Assembly: GCA_022701275.1 (NCBI GenBank)
Contig: CP031740.1
Span: 5,407,001 to 5,471,000 of the forward strand
Origin: Microcoleus vaginatus PCC 9802
GTDB taxonomy: Bacteria; Cyanobacteriota; Cyanobacteriia; Cyanobacteriales; Microcoleaceae
Direction of reading: 5' to 3'
Length of the DNA stretch: 64,000 bases
Part shown: one piece after another, positions 9,098 through 18,160 of the stretch
How positions within the stretch are numbered: position 1 is the stretch's first letter
How the letters are laid out: each line of letters begins with the position of its first letter
Notes under the pieces: generated by a model
What the model saw: only the letters and a program-made list of their open reading frames with translations
Told to the model about the DNA's origin: nothing
The model's database searches: none
Position numbers and translations under genes: made by a program

Positions 9098-9397
9098 TTA
9101 AGCTAGCAATTCATAGCGGCGGATATCTGGAGGCCCAACGGCCAAACCGTCTAATTTCTGCACGGCGTCTTGAATGTGAGTTGAACCGAGATGTAGTTCC
9201 AGCAAATCTGCACTTTCCCACTCTTCAACGAAGGTAAAATCTGTGGGATCGGCTTGATTTTGCAGGAGTTCGTATTTGATGCAGCCTTTTTCTTTGCGAG
9301 TGGGCTCCATAATGCTCAGCAGCAGAGATTTAAGTTCTGCTACTTTGTCAGGAAACGCGACGAGGCGGGCGACTACTCGCAAGGTTGTTTTGGACAT
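9098..9397 (-). CDS. Antibiotic-biosynthesis-monooxygenase-fold protein (YgiN-like)
   Basis: The 99-residue single-domain protein reads as a dimeric ferredoxin-like alpha-beta barrel of the ABM family. It has VVARLVAFPDKVAELKSLL at the start, EKGCIKYELLQN in the middle and FTFVEEWESADLLELHLGS later. Family members include quinol monooxygenases and small cofactor-independent oxygenases. The substrate cannot be read from the sequence. An AGGAG-like purine run lies just upstream of the ATG. Confidence 0.8.
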   Translation of the reverse strand: MSKTTLRVVARLVAFPDKVAELKSLLLSIMEPTRKEKGCIKYELLQNQADPTDFTFVEEWESADLLELHLGSTHIQDAVQKLDGLAVGPPDIRRYELLA

Positions 9398-9540
9398 AGG
9401 AGAAAAAAGTAACAGATAGGACGATCGAATTTACCGATTTTTATTTGGCAAACTCAACAATAGAGGATTTTACTTAAAATAACCTACACAGGTCGATCGG
9501 TCAACGGCAGTAAAATCAATGCTGGGTGCGCTTAAGTCTC

Positions 9541-9606
9541 AGAAACCCGGTTTCTTGCCAAATTCTTCGTTACTAAGCGCACAGCCTCGTAGAAACCGGG
9601 TTTCTT
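9541..9606. repeat. Pair of AGAAACCSGGTTTCT palindromes
   Basis: Two copies of a 7-1-7 palindrome, AGAAACCCGGTTTCTT (9541-9556) and AGAAACCGGGTTTCTT (9591-9606), lie 50 bases apart beyond the stop of the 9635-10312 gene. A degraded copy is present at 56775-56797. This is a dispersed cyanobacterial repeat, and the hairpins could terminate transcription. Confidence 0.7.
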
Positions 9607-9634
9607 GAGATATTTTGGCAAATACCGGCGGATC

Positions 9635-10312
9635 TCAATCTTTGGGATAAAATCGCTTGTTTTCTGTAGAATATTCCCAGGCCAGATCCTCCGGGTCTTT
9701 TTCGCGGCTCCACTGAGCAAACTCCGGCTTAAGTTTCCACTTGCCGATCGTGGTTGCGTGAACTTTGAATCGGCGGGAGAGTTCCGTCTGGGTAAAAGAG
9801 ATTTTGGGTTTTCCAGGAGTCTTGGTTTGAGTAATGGGGAATAAATTTGGTTTTTTATCTTGTGCTTTTTCCCGATTGGTGGGAGGCTCTTGAACAGCTA
9901 TTGCCGCATTAGCTGTTTCGCTTGGAGTGACAGTTGGAGCTATTTGAAAATAATACAAAATTCCGCCTTGTTCCGTCACTTCAAAATCTGCGGCAAACTC
10001 AGAAGCTCGTTCATCGAGATACTCTTGAACCTTTTCTCCGGGGAGTTTCGCATTCATCGCCAAATCCAAAGCCGTAACTCGTCCTTGATTTTCCTTGATC
10101 AACTTATAGAAAACCGAGTCTAAATGAGCGAGTTTATGTTTTTGCTGCTGCTGGTAGAGCCTGCAAGCCCAAGCAATGCCCGCTGTGGTGGCGATCGCCC
10201 AAAACATCCTTCCCGACTCGAAACTGGCAACCGCCGTCAAGGAAATAGGCAAAAGCAGGGTAAGATATCCCCAAATGCTTCCCTTCTTTAGGTTATTGCT
10301 GTTTTTGACCAT
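9635..10312 (-). CDS. Conserved cyanobacterial membrane-anchored protein of unknown function
   Basis: The 225-residue protein has two closely spaced hydrophobic helices near the N-terminus (about 15-55), so the rest is likely cytoplasmic. Residues about 65-120 (FYKLIKENQGRVTALDLAMNA) look like a winged-helix or RNA-polymerase-delta-like fold. The C-terminal third has FTQTELSRRFKVHATTIGKWK, which resembles a helix-turn-helix. It could be a membrane-tethered DNA-binding protein. This is inference only, and I do not recognise the family. Confidence 0.6.
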   Translation of the reverse strand: MVKNSNNLKKGSIWGYLTLLLPISLTAVASFESGRMFWAIATTAGIAWACRLYQQQQKHKLAHLDSVFYKLIKENQGRVTALDLAMNAKLPGEKVQEYLDERASEFAADFEVTEQGGILYYFQIAPTVTPSETANAAIAVQEPPTNREKAQDKKPNLFPITQTKTPGKPKISFTQTELSRRFKVHATTIGKWKLKPEFAQWSREKDPEDLAWEYSTENKRFYPKD

Positions 10313-10454
10313 AGTTCCTAAACAGGTACGTAGTTTAGCTTAGTAGAGCGTGTCTGAATGCCGCGAAAGTTTTACGACAGTCGAGATCTCGGCTAATCGC
10401 TGACGCACTCTACCACAAAATCCCAGAATCTACTTTTTTTGCAACCGAGGGTTC

Positions 10455-10934
10455 ATGTACTTTTTTCGCAAACAGATTGCCATCCTGCTGATAGTTGTTG
10501 CTTGCTGTACGCTGACGATTAGTTGCAGCGATAGCCGAGCTGTCCAGTGTACTAAATTTACTGAAATTGTCAACAAGGGCAACGCTCTCCTTGATGTTGA
10601 TAAAGACAGCAACGATGCTGCAACGACCGACAATTTAGCTAAAAATTTGAACCTGATAGCGAATGAACTTGAGGATCTGCGAATAACAGATCCAACCCTC
10701 AAAGAAATTCAGGAGCCATCGGTTAAATCCTTTCACGAAATTAGTCAAGCACTCGGCGACATAAGCAAAAGTCTTCAGGCTGGAAATCTCGCTTCTACAA
10801 GTATAGAAGGTCGAGAGCAAATCCAAACAGCTCAAGCCGATATTATTAGAGCAGGCCAACAGGCGAATCAAGCAGCCGCAAATCAAGACGCTTTGACTAG
10901 CAAACTGATTAATTATTGTAAGAGCGAGCGCTAA
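10455..10934 (+). CDS. Putative lipoprotein with helical body
   Basis: The 159-residue protein opens with KQ followed by a hydrophobic stretch (about 8-22). Cysteines at 17, 18 and 24 could each be lipidated: VVAC at 14-17 fits the lipobox best, and TISC at 21-24 is an alternative. The remaining mature chain is mostly helical, polar and rich in Asn/Gln/Ala (for example QANQAAANQDALTSK), which suggests a coiled bundle in the periplasm. I do not recognise the family. It has no obvious operon partner. Confidence 0.65.
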   Translation: MYFFRKQIAILLIVVACCTLTISCSDSRAVQCTKFTEIVNKGNALLDVDKDSNDAATTDNLAKNLNLIANELEDLRITDPTLKEIQEPSVKSFHEISQALGDISKSLQAGNLASTSIEGREQIQTAQADIIRAGQQANQAAANQDALTSKLINYCKSER

Positions 10935-11066
10935 ACCCTAAGAGTTTTGAGTTGGGAGATTGCAACGCGAACCTCAACAGCGCACAGGGGGTGAATGAAT
11001 CTGAGGAATGCCTCGCCTTCAGCTAGTATCTACCCATTTCCAATTACCCCTTTCCAATTACCCAGT

Positions 11067-11570
11067 TTAGTGATGAATTTCTAGATTCAAAATATAGCGA
11101 CCGAGTTGCACTTTTTCCGACCACAACTCGTATTCTAACTGCAAGTGTTCCGGTTCCGGCTTTCCTGTCAGCGTCAAGTTGCGGGTGAAGTTGCGGAGTC
11201 GCAACTGTTCGGGAGTCGCCAGCGATTCGCCCTGAAGCCAATAACGGCTCAAGCCGTACATTCCTCGTTCCCAGCAGTGTCGGTAACTGTATTTGCCGTT
11301 TCCTTGCATAGTCATAATGACTCGATAGGGTGAAACTTCTAGCCAGAGCAACCGGGGTTTTGTAGTTGGGGGTAAGATTGTAACTTGCTCGGCCGATTTG
11401 TCGGAGTCGTCGGAAAATTCGCGATCGATTATTGCTGGTTCGTGCAACAACAAGTGAAAGCGATCGCGGTCTTTTTGATAAAGGGTAGCACCGGTTTCAA
11501 CGAATGACCACAAAGGTAAATCTGTGGATACCAGCGATAAACTTACAGGCTTGCGGTGATGGGTCAGCAT
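11067..11570 (-). CDS. Hypothetical cyanobacterial protein
   Basis: The 167-residue protein has no signal peptide or membrane helix. It looks like a mostly beta protein with alternating hydrophobic residues (LRNFTRNLTLTGKPEPEHLQ, LGRYILNLEIHH). Tryptophan- and tyrosine-rich patches such as KYSYRHCWERGMYGLSRYWL stand out. No family is recognised. Its codon use resembles the neighbours and it includes internal HIP1-like GCGATCG sites, which supports it as a resident gene. Confidence 0.6.
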   Translation of the reverse strand: MLTHHRKPVSLSLVSTDLPLWSFVETGATLYQKDRDRFHLLLHEPAIIDREFSDDSDKSAEQVTILPPTTKPRLLWLEVSPYRVIMTMQGNGKYSYRHCWERGMYGLSRYWLQGESLATPEQLRLRNFTRNLTLTGKPEPEHLQLEYELWSEKVQLGRYILNLEIHH

Positions 11571-12015
11571 AAATAAAAGTTTAGGAGTTGTTGTGAATTG
11601 GGCGGTTTGAGATTTGAGATTTTAGGCTTTATATTTTAGATTTTAGATTAGCTGGGTTCCAAATTCCGGAGCTTTTGCTTAAAAAAATGAAAAATCTACA
11701 ACTTGCCATCGAAAATCTCAAATTGTTTAGTCATAATTCAATCATCAGGTTGATAACTGAGATCACGACATGAAATCTACGCATATACACGGATAATATT
11801 TGTGAAATTAATGTGAAATTAATGTGAAATCCGTGGGGTTGCGTCCGTCCTCCCTTGTCGCCGATAACTGACAGCAGAGTCTGCGGGCGAGTTTAATCAG
11901 CCTTTAAGTTAACCGGACACATTGGGAAAAAACCCGCAGGCCGTACAAAAGACGACTGACTTAGGACTGGGAAAAAGGTAGGATAGCTAACGCCATCCAA
12001 TCCTAGTTTATCTCA
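11571..12015. other. Non-coding interval before aroA with short tandem repeats
   Basis: This gap contains ATTTTAGATTTTAGATTA heptad repeats (around 11618-11652) and a tandem GTGAAATTAAT unit (11800-11830). No gene, tRNA or clear riboswitch is seen. The aroA promoter should lie near its right end, but no obvious -10 element stands out. Confidence 0.5.
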
Positions 12016-13371
12016 ATGCAAGCTAACATTATAACTACTACGCTTCTTGACAAAAGCCAAACTTTAAGCATTCAAAAACCGGCCTCGGGCTTGTCACTGG
12101 TGGGGAGGATTCGAGTTCCGGGCGATAAGTCGATTTCTCACCGAGCTTTGATGTTGGGTGCGATCGCCCAAGGTGAAACTACTATTGAGGGACTACTCCT
12201 AGGGGAAGACCCCCGCAGCACGGCTAAATGTTTCTCGCTCCTGGGAGCCAAAGTTTCTGAACTCAACGCGGAACGGGTGACAGTCCGGGGTGTCGGAATT
12301 GGCGAGTTAGAGGAGCCTGTGGAAGTCTTGGACGCTGGTAATTCCGGCACGACGATGCGGCTGATGTTGGGAATTTTAGCTTCTCATCCGGGGCGTTTTT
12401 ATGCAGTAACGGGTGACAGTTCTTTGCGATCGCGCCCCATGTCGCGCGTCATTAAACCGCTGCAACAAATGGGAGCGCAAATTTGGGGTCGAAAAAGCAA
12501 TTCTTTAGCTCCTTTAGGGATACTCGGACAGCAGTTAAAACCGATTCACTACCATTCTCCGATCGCCTCGGCTCAAGTTAAATCTTGCATTTTGCTCGCC
12601 GGTTTGATGGCAAGCGGAGAAACTACAGTCACAGAACCCGCTCTGTCGCGGGATCACAGCGAGCGGATGCTGCGAGCGTTTGGAGCTCAATTGAGCGTCG
12701 ATCCAGAAACTTGTAGCGTGACAGTTACTGGGCCGACACAACTGCAAGGGCAGAATGTGATTGTACCGGGGGATATTAGTTCGGCGGCATTTTGGCTAGT
12801 TGCTGGGGCGATCGTCCCGGGTTCGGAACTCGTAGTCGAAAATGTCGGCGTCAACCCAACCCGTACAGGCATTTTGGAAGCTTTGGAGATGATGGGCGCC
12901 GATATTGAACTGCAAAATCAGCGAGAGGCGGCTGGGGAACCGGTAGCGGATATTTTGGTTCGCAGTTCCGGCCAATTGCGGGGATGCACCATTGCTGGCG
13001 ACTTAATTCCCCGACTGATTGACGAAATCCCAATTTTGGCGGTAGCGGCGGTCTTTGCGTCGGGTACTACAATAATTCGAGATGCGGCCGAGTTGCGAGT
13101 CAAAGAGAGCGATCGGCTGGCCGTGACTGCTGCAGAACTCAACCGCATGGGAGCCAAAATTTCCGAGTTACCCGACGGTTTAGAAATTACCGGGGGAACT
13201 CCTTTGACCGGCGCGGATGTTGACAGCTACACCGACCACAGAATAGCGATGAGTTTGGCGATCGCAGCCCTCAACGCCACAGGTATTACTAACATTCACC
13301 GGGCAGAAGCTGCTGCCATTTCCTACCCCGACTTTACCGCCACTTTGCAACAAGTTTGCCATCCAAATTGA
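12016..13371 (+). CDS. aroA: 3-phosphoshikimate 1-carboxyvinyltransferase (EPSP synthase)
   Basis: The 451-residue protein transfers enolpyruvyl from PEP to shikimate 3-phosphate, the sixth step of the shikimate pathway. The signature residues are all present: [16 protein letters not shown] at the N-terminus, [15 protein letters not shown], and [19 protein letters not shown] near the end. A 20-25-residue N-terminal extension precedes the usual start of the fold, as is common in cyanobacterial class II-type enzymes. It is transcribed alone, and a purine/pyrimidine repeat follows the stop. Confidence 0.97.
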   Translation: MQANIITTTLLDKSQTLSIQKPASGLSLVGRIRVPGDKSISHRALMLGAIAQGETTIEGLLLGEDPRSTAKCFSLLGAKVSELNAERVTVRGVGIGELEEPVEVLDAGNSGTTMRLMLGILASHPGRFYAVTGDSSLRSRPMSRVIKPLQQMGAQIWGRKSNSLAPLGILGQQLKPIHYHSPIASAQVKSCILLAGLMASGETTVTEPALSRDHSERMLRAFGAQLSVDPETCSVTVTGPTQLQGQNVIVPGDISSAAFWLVAGAIVPGSELVVENVGVNPTRTGILEALEMMGADIELQNQREAAGEPVADILVRSSGQLRGCTIAGDLIPRLIDEIPILAVAAVFASGTTIIRDAAELRVKESDRLAVTAAELNRMGAKISELPDGLEITGGTPLTGADVDSYTDHRIAMSLAIAALNATGITNIHRAEAAAISYPDFTATLQQVCHPN

Positions 13372-13512
13372 GAGGGGGAGAGCCGGAGAGCGGGAGATTG
13401 GGAGAGGGAGGAGTGCGAGATTGGGAGAGGGGAGAGTGGAAAAAATCTTCTTTATTCATTCTTTCTTCTTCATTCTTCCTTCTTCCCTCTTCATTCTTCC
13501 TTCTTCCTTCGT
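13372..13512. repeat. Purine-rich/pyrimidine-rich low-complexity repeat between convergent genes
   Basis: After aroA a purine tract (GAGATTGGGAGAGGGAGGAG) is followed by a pyrimidine tract of CTTCTTCATTCTTCC units up to the stop of the CURT1-like gene. The two halves can pair as a long imperfect hairpin, so it may terminate both convergent genes. A relative lies at 1128-1250. Confidence 0.55.
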
Positions 13513-13950
13513 TTAAGAATCTTTACCTACAACTTGTTCTTTTAAAGAATCAATTTCCGTTAACAACTCTTGGCGGTTAGAAGCCTTGAGCAGATAGCGG
13601 TAAACAAACCAACCCGTATATCCCATCCCAATCAACTCAAAAACTGGAGCTACCAAAGGGACATCATTAAGAGCACCTAAAACTCCCAGCATTACCTTAA
13701 TACTAATACCGCCTGCCAGAATTAAACCAAGAGTTATGAGGGGCTTTTGGTAGTCAGCAAAAAAATTGGAGACATAGGTTGGAAGTTCCGACAAAATTGT
13801 CAGAACTTGGTCTTTAATATCTTGGAACTGGCTCGTCGTTGTTTCTGGGGTTGTCACTGTAGTCATGACCCCCGGTTGGTCAGGCACCAGGTCTACTGTG
13901 ACGACTTCAGTGACTGTTTGTGCGTCGTCAGAAAAGTTAGCTTGTGTCAT
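13513..13950 (-). CDS. CAAD/CURT1-type thylakoid membrane-curvature protein
   Basis: The 145-residue protein has a disordered, Thr/Val-rich N-terminus (1-40), an amphipathic helix (about 45-65), two adjacent membrane helices (about 68-115; ITLGLILAGGISIKVMLGVL and APVFELIGMGYTGWFVYRYLL) and a charged C-terminal helix. This is the architecture of the CAAD domain and of CURT1 proteins, which bend thylakoid membranes. In other cyanobacteria the same domain is inserted in aminoacyl-tRNA synthetases. This is a stand-alone copy. Confidence 0.85.
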   Translation of the reverse strand: MTQANFSDDAQTVTEVVTVDLVPDQPGVMTTVTTPETTTSQFQDIKDQVLTILSELPTYVSNFFADYQKPLITLGLILAGGISIKVMLGVLGALNDVPLVAPVFELIGMGYTGWFVYRYLLKASNRQELLTEIDSLKEQVVGKDS

Positions 13951-14146
13951 TTGATACTTCCTCCGGTGTCAAGTACAATTGCAGGCTTTGAGTGGCTGCC
14001 AGTATAATTCTCCGGCAATTAGCACAGCATTCGCGCTGCCGGGACTAATTGATGAGACTAAGGCAGAGCTTCACAAATTGCAAGCAAAAATAAGGATAAG
14101 ACTTGATTGTAAACAATTTCCCCCGTTGCCAAATCGGTCTTTTGAC

Positions 14147-15154
14147 TCATTTTTTCACTTGCTCAAGGTCGATTTGATTGGGGCAAGGGCGTCCTTGTTC
14201 AAAGTCGGTGATATTGGCGATCGTGGTGTCGGCGATATTTTTCAAAGCTTCCTCGGTGAAAAAAGCTTGGTGTCCGGTAATCAGGACGTTTGGAAAGGTC
14301 AGCAAACGCTGAAAAACGTCGTCTTGAATGACCTGATTTGACAAATCCTCAAAAAACAGATCCGTCTCTTGTTCGTACACATCTAATCCGAGGTAGCCAA
14401 TTATACCCGACTTCAGACCTTTGGTAACAGCTTTAGTGTCAATCAACTGCCCGCGGCTGGTATTGATCAGCATCATCCCCGGTTTCATTTGCTCGATCGC
14501 CTCTGCACCGATCAAATGGTAAGTTTCCGCCATCAGGGGACAGTGAAGGCTGACAATATCAGAGGTGGCGAACAGTTCCGGGAGTGCGACGTATTCCATG
14601 CCTAGGGCGAGGCAATCTGGGTTTTGGGAAACATCGTATCCCAGCAGGCGACAGCCGAATCCGTGCAGAATTTGGGCAGTAATTGCGCCAATCTTGCCAG
14701 TCCCGACGATTCCCACCGTTTTGCCGTGGAGGTCAAAACCCAACAAGCCATCTAGGGCGAAATTGCCTTCGCGGACGCGGTTGTAGGCCCGGTGGATTTT
14801 GCGGTTGAGGGACAAAATCAGAGCAACTGCGTGTTCGGCGACGGAGTAGGGAGAATAAGCCGGAACTCGGAGGAGAGTTAGATCTAAATCCTTCGCTGCT
14901 GCTAAATCGACGTGATTGAATCCGGCCGATCTCAGGGCGAGCAAGCGGACGCCTTTTTCGGCGATCGCCCCGAGCGTTTTCGCGTCCAAGCAGTCGTTCA
15001 CGAACGCGCAGACGGCCGGAAATCCAGCAGCCAAAACGCTGGTTTCCAGGGTCAGATGCGGTTCAAAAAAAACGAACTCGTGTTGACCGCCGACATTGGC
15101 TGCTGTCAGAAAAGTGCGATCGTAGGATTTGGTATTAAATACGGCTACCTTCAT
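14147..15154 (-). CDS. D-lactate dehydrogenase-type 2-hydroxyacid dehydrogenase
   Basis: The protein (335 residues from ATG 15154; an in-frame TTG at 15169 would add five residues) belongs to the D-isomer-specific NAD-dependent dehydrogenases. It has the nucleotide-binding motif [16 protein letters not shown], the substrate region [14 protein letters not shown] and the catalytic-histidine segment [17 protein letters not shown]. Sequence flavour ([17 protein letters not shown]) matches fermentative D-lactate dehydrogenases, reducing pyruvate with NADH in the dark. Specificity for other 2-oxoacids is possible. It stands alone. Confidence 0.88.
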   Translation of the reverse strand: MKVAVFNTKSYDRTFLTAANVGGQHEFVFFEPHLTLETSVLAAGFPAVCAFVNDCLDAKTLGAIAEKGVRLLALRSAGFNHVDLAAAKDLDLTLLRVPAYSPYSVAEHAVALILSLNRKIHRAYNRVREGNFALDGLLGFDLHGKTVGIVGTGKIGAITAQILHGFGCRLLGYDVSQNPDCLALGMEYVALPELFATSDIVSLHCPLMAETYHLIGAEAIEQMKPGMMLINTSRGQLIDTKAVTKGLKSGIIGYLGLDVYEQETDLFFEDLSNQVIQDDVFQRLLTFPNVLITGHQAFFTEEALKNIADTTIANITDFEQGRPCPNQIDLEQVKK

Positions 15155-15398
15155 GATTTTTGCCTGCAAATCCAGTAATAGTTGGGAATTCTTTCCAGAT
15201 TAACTCTAAATTTTACTAGAACGCCCTTGCCCCAAAAAACCCAGTTTTTCTGAGAAATATTGAGTTTCGCAACGGTAGCATCTCTGAAGACACTAAATTT
15301 TTAGCTTTAGGGCAAGTCCTGCTTAATTTTTTGAATCTAATTGCTTAGACTGTAGTAAAGCGCGATCGTTAATTGCTAACTTTTTAGGAGAAACTCAG

Positions 15399-16403
15399 AT
15401 GCCAAAACACCTCAAAAATATAATTCATGAAATTTTAGAAACCTCAGAAAGCCGCAATTTATACAGCTTAGCAGATGATATTGTTATTACAGGTTTGATT
15501 TTGATAAACGTCGGAGCTTTTATTGCTTCTACTTCGCCCACTTGGTCGCAAGAACACCAATCGATTTTGGAGAATATCGAAATAGTTTCATCCTTAGTAT
15601 TTACAATAGAATATCTTTTGAGGGTGTGGGTATGTACAGTAGATTCCAGATACAGCCACCCGCTTTTGGGAAGATTGAGATACGCTCTTACACCGCTAAG
15701 TCTGATAGATCTAATTTCAATCTTACCTTTTTACTCCTTGCTGTTATTTCCGAGTTTAAACTTCGTTAATTTAATTCGCCTCCTGCGCTTGTTGCGCTTG
15801 CTAAAAATGAGCCGTTATTCAGAGTCCGTCCGAACTCTGGGATTAGTATTGTACGCTAAAAAAGAGGAGTTAATGGCCACTGCATTTGCAGTTTTTATTC
15901 TGTTAATATTTGCCTCTAGCATCATGTATTTTGTGGAACACGAGGCGCATCCAAAAGCTTTTGGGAGCATCCCCGATGCAATGTGGTGGGGAGTTGTGAC
16001 ATTAACTACTGTTGGTTACGGCGATATTTATCCAATCACTCCTTTAGGCCGATTTTTAGGAGCAATATTAGCATTTTTGGGAATCGGAATTTTTGCGTTA
16101 CCTGCGGGGATAATTGCTGCGGGTTTTTCCGAGGAAGTGCAAAGGAGAAAGCAGGAAAAAATGGCAGCAAATTTAGAGCAATCTGCGAATTATCAATCGG
16201 TCAAAAGGCTGGCGGAAATCGAGGTCGGGTTTGAACAAAAGCAAAGGGCGATCGCACTTCACATCGAAAGTTCGTCCGAGTTGATGAAAATGTGTGTTCA
16301 AACGGCGAAACAGAAGTTAGGAAGTGATTTTCAAAATGAACAAATTCTTCGTGATTTAGCTATTCATCTGTACAAGGAAGCTGTTAGCAAATTTGATCTG
16401 TAA
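15399..16403 (+). CDS. Voltage-gated-type potassium channel
   Basis: The 334-residue protein has six membrane helices in the Kv layout. The S4 region carries arginines at every third position (LIRLLRLLRLLKMSR, about 125-140), and the pore loop has the potassium filter TTVGYGD at about 201-207 with an SIPDAMWWGVVTL pore helix in front. The C-terminal ~80 residues are charged and probably cytoplasmic, with a coiled-coil look. Kv-like channels set membrane potential and potassium balance. Purine-rich AGGAGA precedes the ATG. It is a single-gene unit. Confidence 0.93.
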   Translation: MPKHLKNIIHEILETSESRNLYSLADDIVITGLILINVGAFIASTSPTWSQEHQSILENIEIVSSLVFTIEYLLRVWVCTVDSRYSHPLLGRLRYALTPLSLIDLISILPFYSLLLFPSLNFVNLIRLLRLLRLLKMSRYSESVRTLGLVLYAKKEELMATAFAVFILLIFASSIMYFVEHEAHPKAFGSIPDAMWWGVVTLTTVGYGDIYPITPLGRFLGAILAFLGIGIFALPAGIIAAGFSEEVQRRKQEKMAANLEQSANYQSVKRLAEIEVGFEQKQRAIALHIESSSELMKMCVQTAKQKLGSDFQNEQILRDLAIHLYKEAVSKFDL

Positions 16404-16593
16404 TTCGAGTTAGATATTATACCTCTGGCAAAACTCGCAAACAATCTTGAAATCATCTGCCTTGCATCTGCGGTTTCCCGAGCAATCAAAGATTTATGTA
16501 ATAACTCTATTGCCTTTCATATCATGTCCTGTAAAATAACCGTTATCAGGTTTGTAGAGAGGAATAAAATCCTCAATACAAACCAATAAATAA

Positions 16594-17328
16594 TTACCAA
16601 TCTGGCGGCAAATTGTAATATTCGAGAGTTGATTTATCTGCCAGCAAATCTTGAGTTTTTCTGTCAATTTTAATCTCACCATCCGCCAAAACTAACGCCC
16701 TTTGAGTCGTTTTCCCGATCCAATTCAAATTGTGAGAAGCGATCAAAATTACCTCGATCGGCAATTGGGACAAAACCTTAGCCAAGTGACGCCGCCACGA
16801 GGGATCGAGCCCGTTAGTCGGCTCATCTAAGATTAAAATTGCCGGCTCTAATGCTAAAATTGCTGCCAAGGCTGCTAACCTTCTTTGACCTCCCGAAAGT
16901 TCGTGGGCTGAACGGTTGGCAAATTCTACTAAACCGAATTCGTCTAATAGGGCTAAAGCTCGATCGCGCGCAACTCCTGGCGGCACTCCGTAATTGCGCG
17001 GCCCGAACGTTACATCCTCCAAAATAGTGGGCATAAATAGCTGGTCGTTAGCGTCTTGAAAGCAAAATCCAATCTGCCTGCGCGCCTGCGATAAAGTCGC
17101 CTCTTCCAGCTTTTTTCCCTGCACTCTAATCTCGCCGGATTGAGGCATTTTTAATCCGATTAAGTTTTCGAGCAAAGTGCTTTTACCAGCACCTGTCAGG
17201 CCGAGTAGAGCCACCCTTTCTCCGGGGTGCAAAGTAAAAGAAATTCCCCGCAATACTGGCTTTTGCTCGGGATAGCCAAATACTAAGTCTTGCACTTCGA
17301 TTGTTGGTGCGGATTTGAGATTAGTCAT
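16594..17328 (-). CDS. cbiO: Cobalt/nickel ECF transporter ATPase subunit
   Basis: The 244-residue ATPase powers the ECF importer made with CbiM and CbiQ. It has Walker A GLTGAGKST, the ABC signature ELSGGQRRLAALA, Walker B ILILDEPTNGLDPS and the switch histidine in ASHN. It lies downstream of cbiQ, separated by about 175 bases that hold a palindromic repeat. The metal could be cobalt or nickel. Sequence alone does not decide, and no cobalamin riboswitch is seen upstream. Confidence 0.9.
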   Translation of the reverse strand: MTNLKSAPTIEVQDLVFGYPEQKPVLRGISFTLHPGERVALLGLTGAGKSTLLENLIGLKMPQSGEIRVQGKKLEEATLSQARRQIGFCFQDANDQLFMPTILEDVTFGPRNYGVPPGVARDRALALLDEFGLVEFANRSAHELSGGQRRLAALAAILALEPAILILDEPTNGLDPSWRRHLAKVLSQLPIEVILIASHNLNWIGKTTQRALVLADGEIKIDRKTQDLLADKSTLEYYNLPPDW

Positions 17329-17367
17329 CCGATTTTAGATGTTAGATTTTAGATTGAATAATTTCAA

Positions 17368-17484
17368 CTCGTTACCAGGCTCTGCCTGGGAACGCAGATC
17401 CGGAGGCTCTGCCTCCACTTTTCCTCCGCAAGAAGCGAGGCAGAGCCTCTGAAGCTCGATTCCCAGACAGAGCCGGGGAACCAG
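17368..17484. repeat. Palindromic intergenic repeat between cbiQ and cbiO
   Basis: An element of about 117 bases has imperfect inverted ends (GTTACCAGGCTCTGCCTGGGAA against TTCCCAGACAGAGCCGGGGAAC) and an inner stem (GAGGCTCTGCCTC against GAGGCAGAGCCTC). It is a MITE-like dispersed repeat of filamentous cyanobacteria. It lies inside the cbiMQO operon and could influence cbiO expression. ATGCCCAATGCCC repeats follow. Confidence 0.65.
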
Positions 17485-17503
17485 TTAAATGCCCAATGCC
17501 CAA

Positions 17504-18160
17504 TTACGAATAACCGTAAGAAGCTATTGTTAATCCGGCTGCTATTAAAATTGCTAGTGTCAGCCAGAGTCGCTCTTTAGGTGTCGATTTTGAGTCGGCG
17601 GGCAAACTTCCTTTATAGCCGCGAATTAGCATGGCTGCGTGTACTCTTTCTGCGCGATCGAGACTTCGCAAATAAAGCGCTCCGATCATGGAAGCACTGG
17701 CGTAACGCAGCCATCCTCCCGTACCGGACAAGCCCCGGAGTTGGGCAGATATTTTCATGCGGTTGACTTCGGCCAGCAGGATTTCTAAGTATTGTCCTGT
17801 TAAAAGTACAATCTCTTGCAAACCTGCTGGTAGGGGTAATCCTTTGAGGGCGATTCCGAAACTGTGGGGTGGCAAAGTTAGCAGAAAACTGTTCATAATT
17901 AACAGGCAAATTAGGGAACGCAGCAACAGAAAACTGGCACGTTCCCAACCTTGGGGCAGCACTAATAAGGAGAGAAAAAGCAATTCTGCTCCCAACAGTT
18001 GCGCTAGGGTTCGCACCGGAGCCCTGAGCCAAAACGACCAAAAAAGTGCGATCGCCCCATAAATTCCCAGCCACAGCCAAGCGCCTGTCTTCAGAAAACC
18101 CATGCCAATCACAATTGTGAGAGACACTCGCAATCGAAAAGGTATGGAGAGTTTAGACAT
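17504..18160 (-). CDS. cbiQ: Cobalt/nickel ECF transporter transmembrane subunit
   Basis: The 218-residue integral membrane protein is the scaffold (T-component) of the ECF importer. It has several hydrophobic helices and the coupling-helix region with the conserved Ala-Arg-Gly-type patches (MKISAQLRGLSG and AAMLIRGYKGSLP) that contact the ATPase. The start overlaps the last eight bases of cbiM, so the two are translationally coupled. Confidence 0.9.
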   Translation of the reverse strand: MSKLSIPFRLRVSLTIVIGMGFLKTGAWLWLGIYGAIALFWSFWLRAPVRTLAQLLGAELLFLSLLVLPQGWERASFLLLRSLICLLIMNSFLLTLPPHSFGIALKGLPLPAGLQEIVLLTGQYLEILLAEVNRMKISAQLRGLSGTGGWLRYASASMIGALYLRSLDRAERVHAAMLIRGYKGSLPADSKSTPKERLWLTLAILIAAGLTIASYGYS

